The notes below the pieces were generated by a model. It searched no databases. It was not told the DNA's origin and was given only the letters and a program-made list of their open reading frames with translations. A stretch of DNA of 17,909 bases, taken from the NCBI GenBank assembly GCA_023091735.1, contig JALKBU010001041.1, positions 1 to 17,909 of the forward strand, given 5' to 3'. The stretch is from Trichomonas tenax (taxonomy: Eukaryota; Parabasalia; Trichomonadida; Trichomonadidae). A program made the position numbers and the translations under genes. Below are positions 16,476 to 17,909 of this stretch, piece by piece; the first letter of the stretch is position 1, and each line of letters opens with the position of its first letter.

Positions 16476-17303
16476 GTATGATGGCTGTTATACCATTCAG
16501 ATGTTTGTATGTTTTTGCGTTTTATATTTATGTTCTTCATGTCAACTTTTTTTATGTTTATATTTTATTTTACATAAACCTTCATCATTGCTAACATTTA
16601 ATATATCAACACATGACAATAAACTTCCTCATTGACATCTTTTCATTTTATCAATCAATATTTAATAATTATTTATAAAATGAATGATTTAGTATACATT
16701 ATTTGGTAAAAAGTGAAGTAACTGAACTGCATATTGCATTACATTGATATCTATTTGTTATTTTATAATTCGATAAATTTTGATTTTGAATTGAAACAAT
16801 TGTTTTGAATTAAGGCTCCAGTTCCAAGTACTCAAATTTTAAGCTTCACTCTTCTACTCTAAAAGTCCAATCAAAAGACTTTAAAGTATATCTATATGTA
16901 TACATACCAACTATATTTTTTATCACTATTGTATGCACTTTCAGCGAGCACCTGGATAGTGAGAACTAAAAATTGATGTTTTTTAAAATTTTCATTTTTA
17001 CCGAGAAAATATCATTAACCTGCAATTTGCTCTCTGTCACATTATAGTATATAGGGCATATATAATATATATACTAATATTATTGGACTCTGCCTTGTGA
17101 AGATTAAGTTATAAGAAGCAGAATGTTCAATTTTTATAAATTAATATCTCGTTCAATATTGAATATGATTTCTTGTAACTAATATGGCGAAGAACCACAA
17201 TGATTTCCTTTATATTTATTAGATAAAAATATTGTATTATAAATAAAATAACAAAATTTAGCTACGAGATCAATGTTTGAAAAATTCACAACGGCAAAAA
17301 AAA
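16476..17303. other. gene-free AT-rich spacer
   Basis: No ORF of coding character or recognisable RNA on either strand. An ATATAT-rich stretch at about 17041-17075 is low-complexity. Confidence 0.6.
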
Positions 17304-17413
17304 TTATCCTCAGTCTACTTCTGTCACTTTCTGCACAGACAGGTACAGAATCACCCTATATGGTTCACATATTCCAGAAAAATTTTTATAACAAGATATA
17401 AAATCAGTTATAC
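17304..17413 (+). repeat. diverged direct repeat, copy A (about 110 bp)
   Basis: Begins TTATCCTCAGTCTACTTCTG and ends with CCAGAAAAATTTTTATAAC followed by a TATAAAA string. It matches 17609-17719 along its whole length, best at the first 21 and last 45 bases, with a more diverged middle. No coding frame is shared, and a frame without an ATG across it (17277-17483) is not a gene. Confidence 0.7.
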
Positions 17414-17608
17414 CACCGTGAAAGGTGAAAATTCAACCAGAGTTATCTCGATATATAAGAAGAAGATACAAAAATCCCAGTAGTAGTAATAGTAGCTCAT
17501 AATCTACTACAACTTGCTCGTTGAGATTCTATCCGGATCCAGATTTCTTGATGAATGTATTCAATTTTGGAAATATGGTGCTATAAAAGTGTGCTCCCCT
17601 GAAATTTT
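17414..17608. other. sequence between the two repeat copies
   Basis: A 195-base stretch without an ORF. It contains a TAG/TAA microsatellite-like patch (about 17480-17495) and the less AT-rich string GGATCCAGATTTCTTG. It shows no clear similarity to the sequence after copy B, so the array is not a simple tandem of 305-bp units. Confidence 0.5.
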
Positions 17609-17719
17609 TTATCCTCAGTCCACTTCTGTTATATTCTAGAGAAAATTCTATAGATTGCTCCAATGCCAGTGGTTTTGCCCAGAAAAATTTTTATAGCAAG
17701 TTATAAAACGATTTATACT
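17609..17719 (+). repeat. diverged direct repeat, copy B (about 111 bp)
   Basis: Begins TTATCCTCAGTCCACTTCTG and ends with CCCAGAAAAATTTTTATAGC followed by a TATAAAA string. It lies 305 bases after copy A in the same orientation. Alignment by eye suggests roughly 70% identity. It could be an interspersed repeat of the genome or a local duplication. Confidence 0.7.
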
Positions 17720-17761
17720 GCATTTTTCATGATTTCGAAAAAGTGACATTGTTACTAAAGT

Positions 17762-17796
17762 TCAATGGCAAAAGCCATTGACTTGTTTCTACAAGT
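17762..17796. other. two back-to-back perfect hairpins
   Basis: TCAATGGC (17762-17769) pairs with GCCATTGA (17774-17781) around an AAAA loop. ACTTGT (17781-17786) pairs with ACAAGT (17791-17796) around TTCT. The two hairpins share base 17781. They lie 43 bases after repeat copy B, with no gene near. They could be a structured RNA, a protein-binding site or part of a repeat element. The function is unknown. Confidence 0.55.
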
Positions 17797-17909
17797 AATA
17801 TTCAATGCATATTTCCGAACCGGCTCTATTAGTTTTTGAATCCATATGTTTTATCTTATGAATTCATGCATACGACAAAATATGAGCAAGAAAATGAAAA
17901 TCATGAGCT

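Noticed and set aside
16470..16484. Splice-donor-like GTAAGTATG at the stop of the coiled-coil gene
   Set aside because: No ACTAAC...ACAG-type branch/acceptor or further coding exon is seen within the following spacer, and the protein ends naturally with a basic tail.
17277..17483. 68-codon plus-strand frame
   Set aside because: It starts at TTG rather than ATG, has no coding composition, and crosses repeat copy A without the matching frame in copy B.
1..17909. Defence island, CRISPR array, retroelement or DNA transposon
   Set aside because: No regularly spaced repeats, reverse transcriptase, integrase, transposase or terminal inverted repeats were seen; the clear genes are ordinary eukaryotic cell genes.

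Overview
The window reads as nuclear DNA of a protist, most likely a parabasalid (trichomonad, for example Trichomonas or Tritrichomonas); this is inference. The reasons are: AT-rich spacers of 0.3 to 3 kb around intronless genes; marked codon bias toward C-ending codons in the housekeeping genes; TCA-type initiator-like sequences next to several ATGs; stop codons often running into TAAA; a CAMK-like kinase of the type that is very numerous in trichomonads; and no splice consensus interrupting any clear gene. TAA and TGA both end clear genes, so the code looks standard for stops. Nothing points to a bacterium, virus or organelle.

Layout. Positions 1-3144 are almost gene-free, apart from an orphan promoter-like block with a 23-codon ORF (56-162), a degenerate tRNA-like/foldback patch (1982-2162) and an unsupported ORF remnant. 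Then come a protein kinase (3145-4131, minus), a decayed coding region with in-frame stops (4708-5184, minus), a small coiled-coil protein (5532-6059, plus), and a NAA50-like N-terminal acetyltransferase (6372-6791, minus) arranged head to head with an orphan protein of about seven membrane spans (6834-7658, plus). NSF, the SNARE-disassembly ATPase, follows (8171-10372, plus). Next are a 78-residue unknown gene (10793-11029, minus), a doubtful charged ORF (11446-11808, minus), the gamma large subunit of the AP-1 clathrin adaptor (12925-15234, minus) and a coiled-coil protein (15762-16475, plus). The right end holds a diverged 110-bp direct repeat and two back-to-back hairpins.

There is no operon. 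Two genes act in membrane traffic: AP-1 gamma in clathrin coat formation at the Golgi/endosome, and NSF in recycling SNAREs after fusion. The others have no visible link to them.

The observations most worth a second look are these. The second ATPase domain of NSF has lost its P-loop lysine. A TTGGCG plus AAAAGTGAC/T pair recurs in upstream regions, in places resembling E2F sites. The acetyltransferase and the membrane protein share a 42-bp divergent promoter. Several repeat and hairpin structures and a fossil gene lie in the spacers. I do not see a clearly new multi-gene system such as a defence or biosynthetic cluster.
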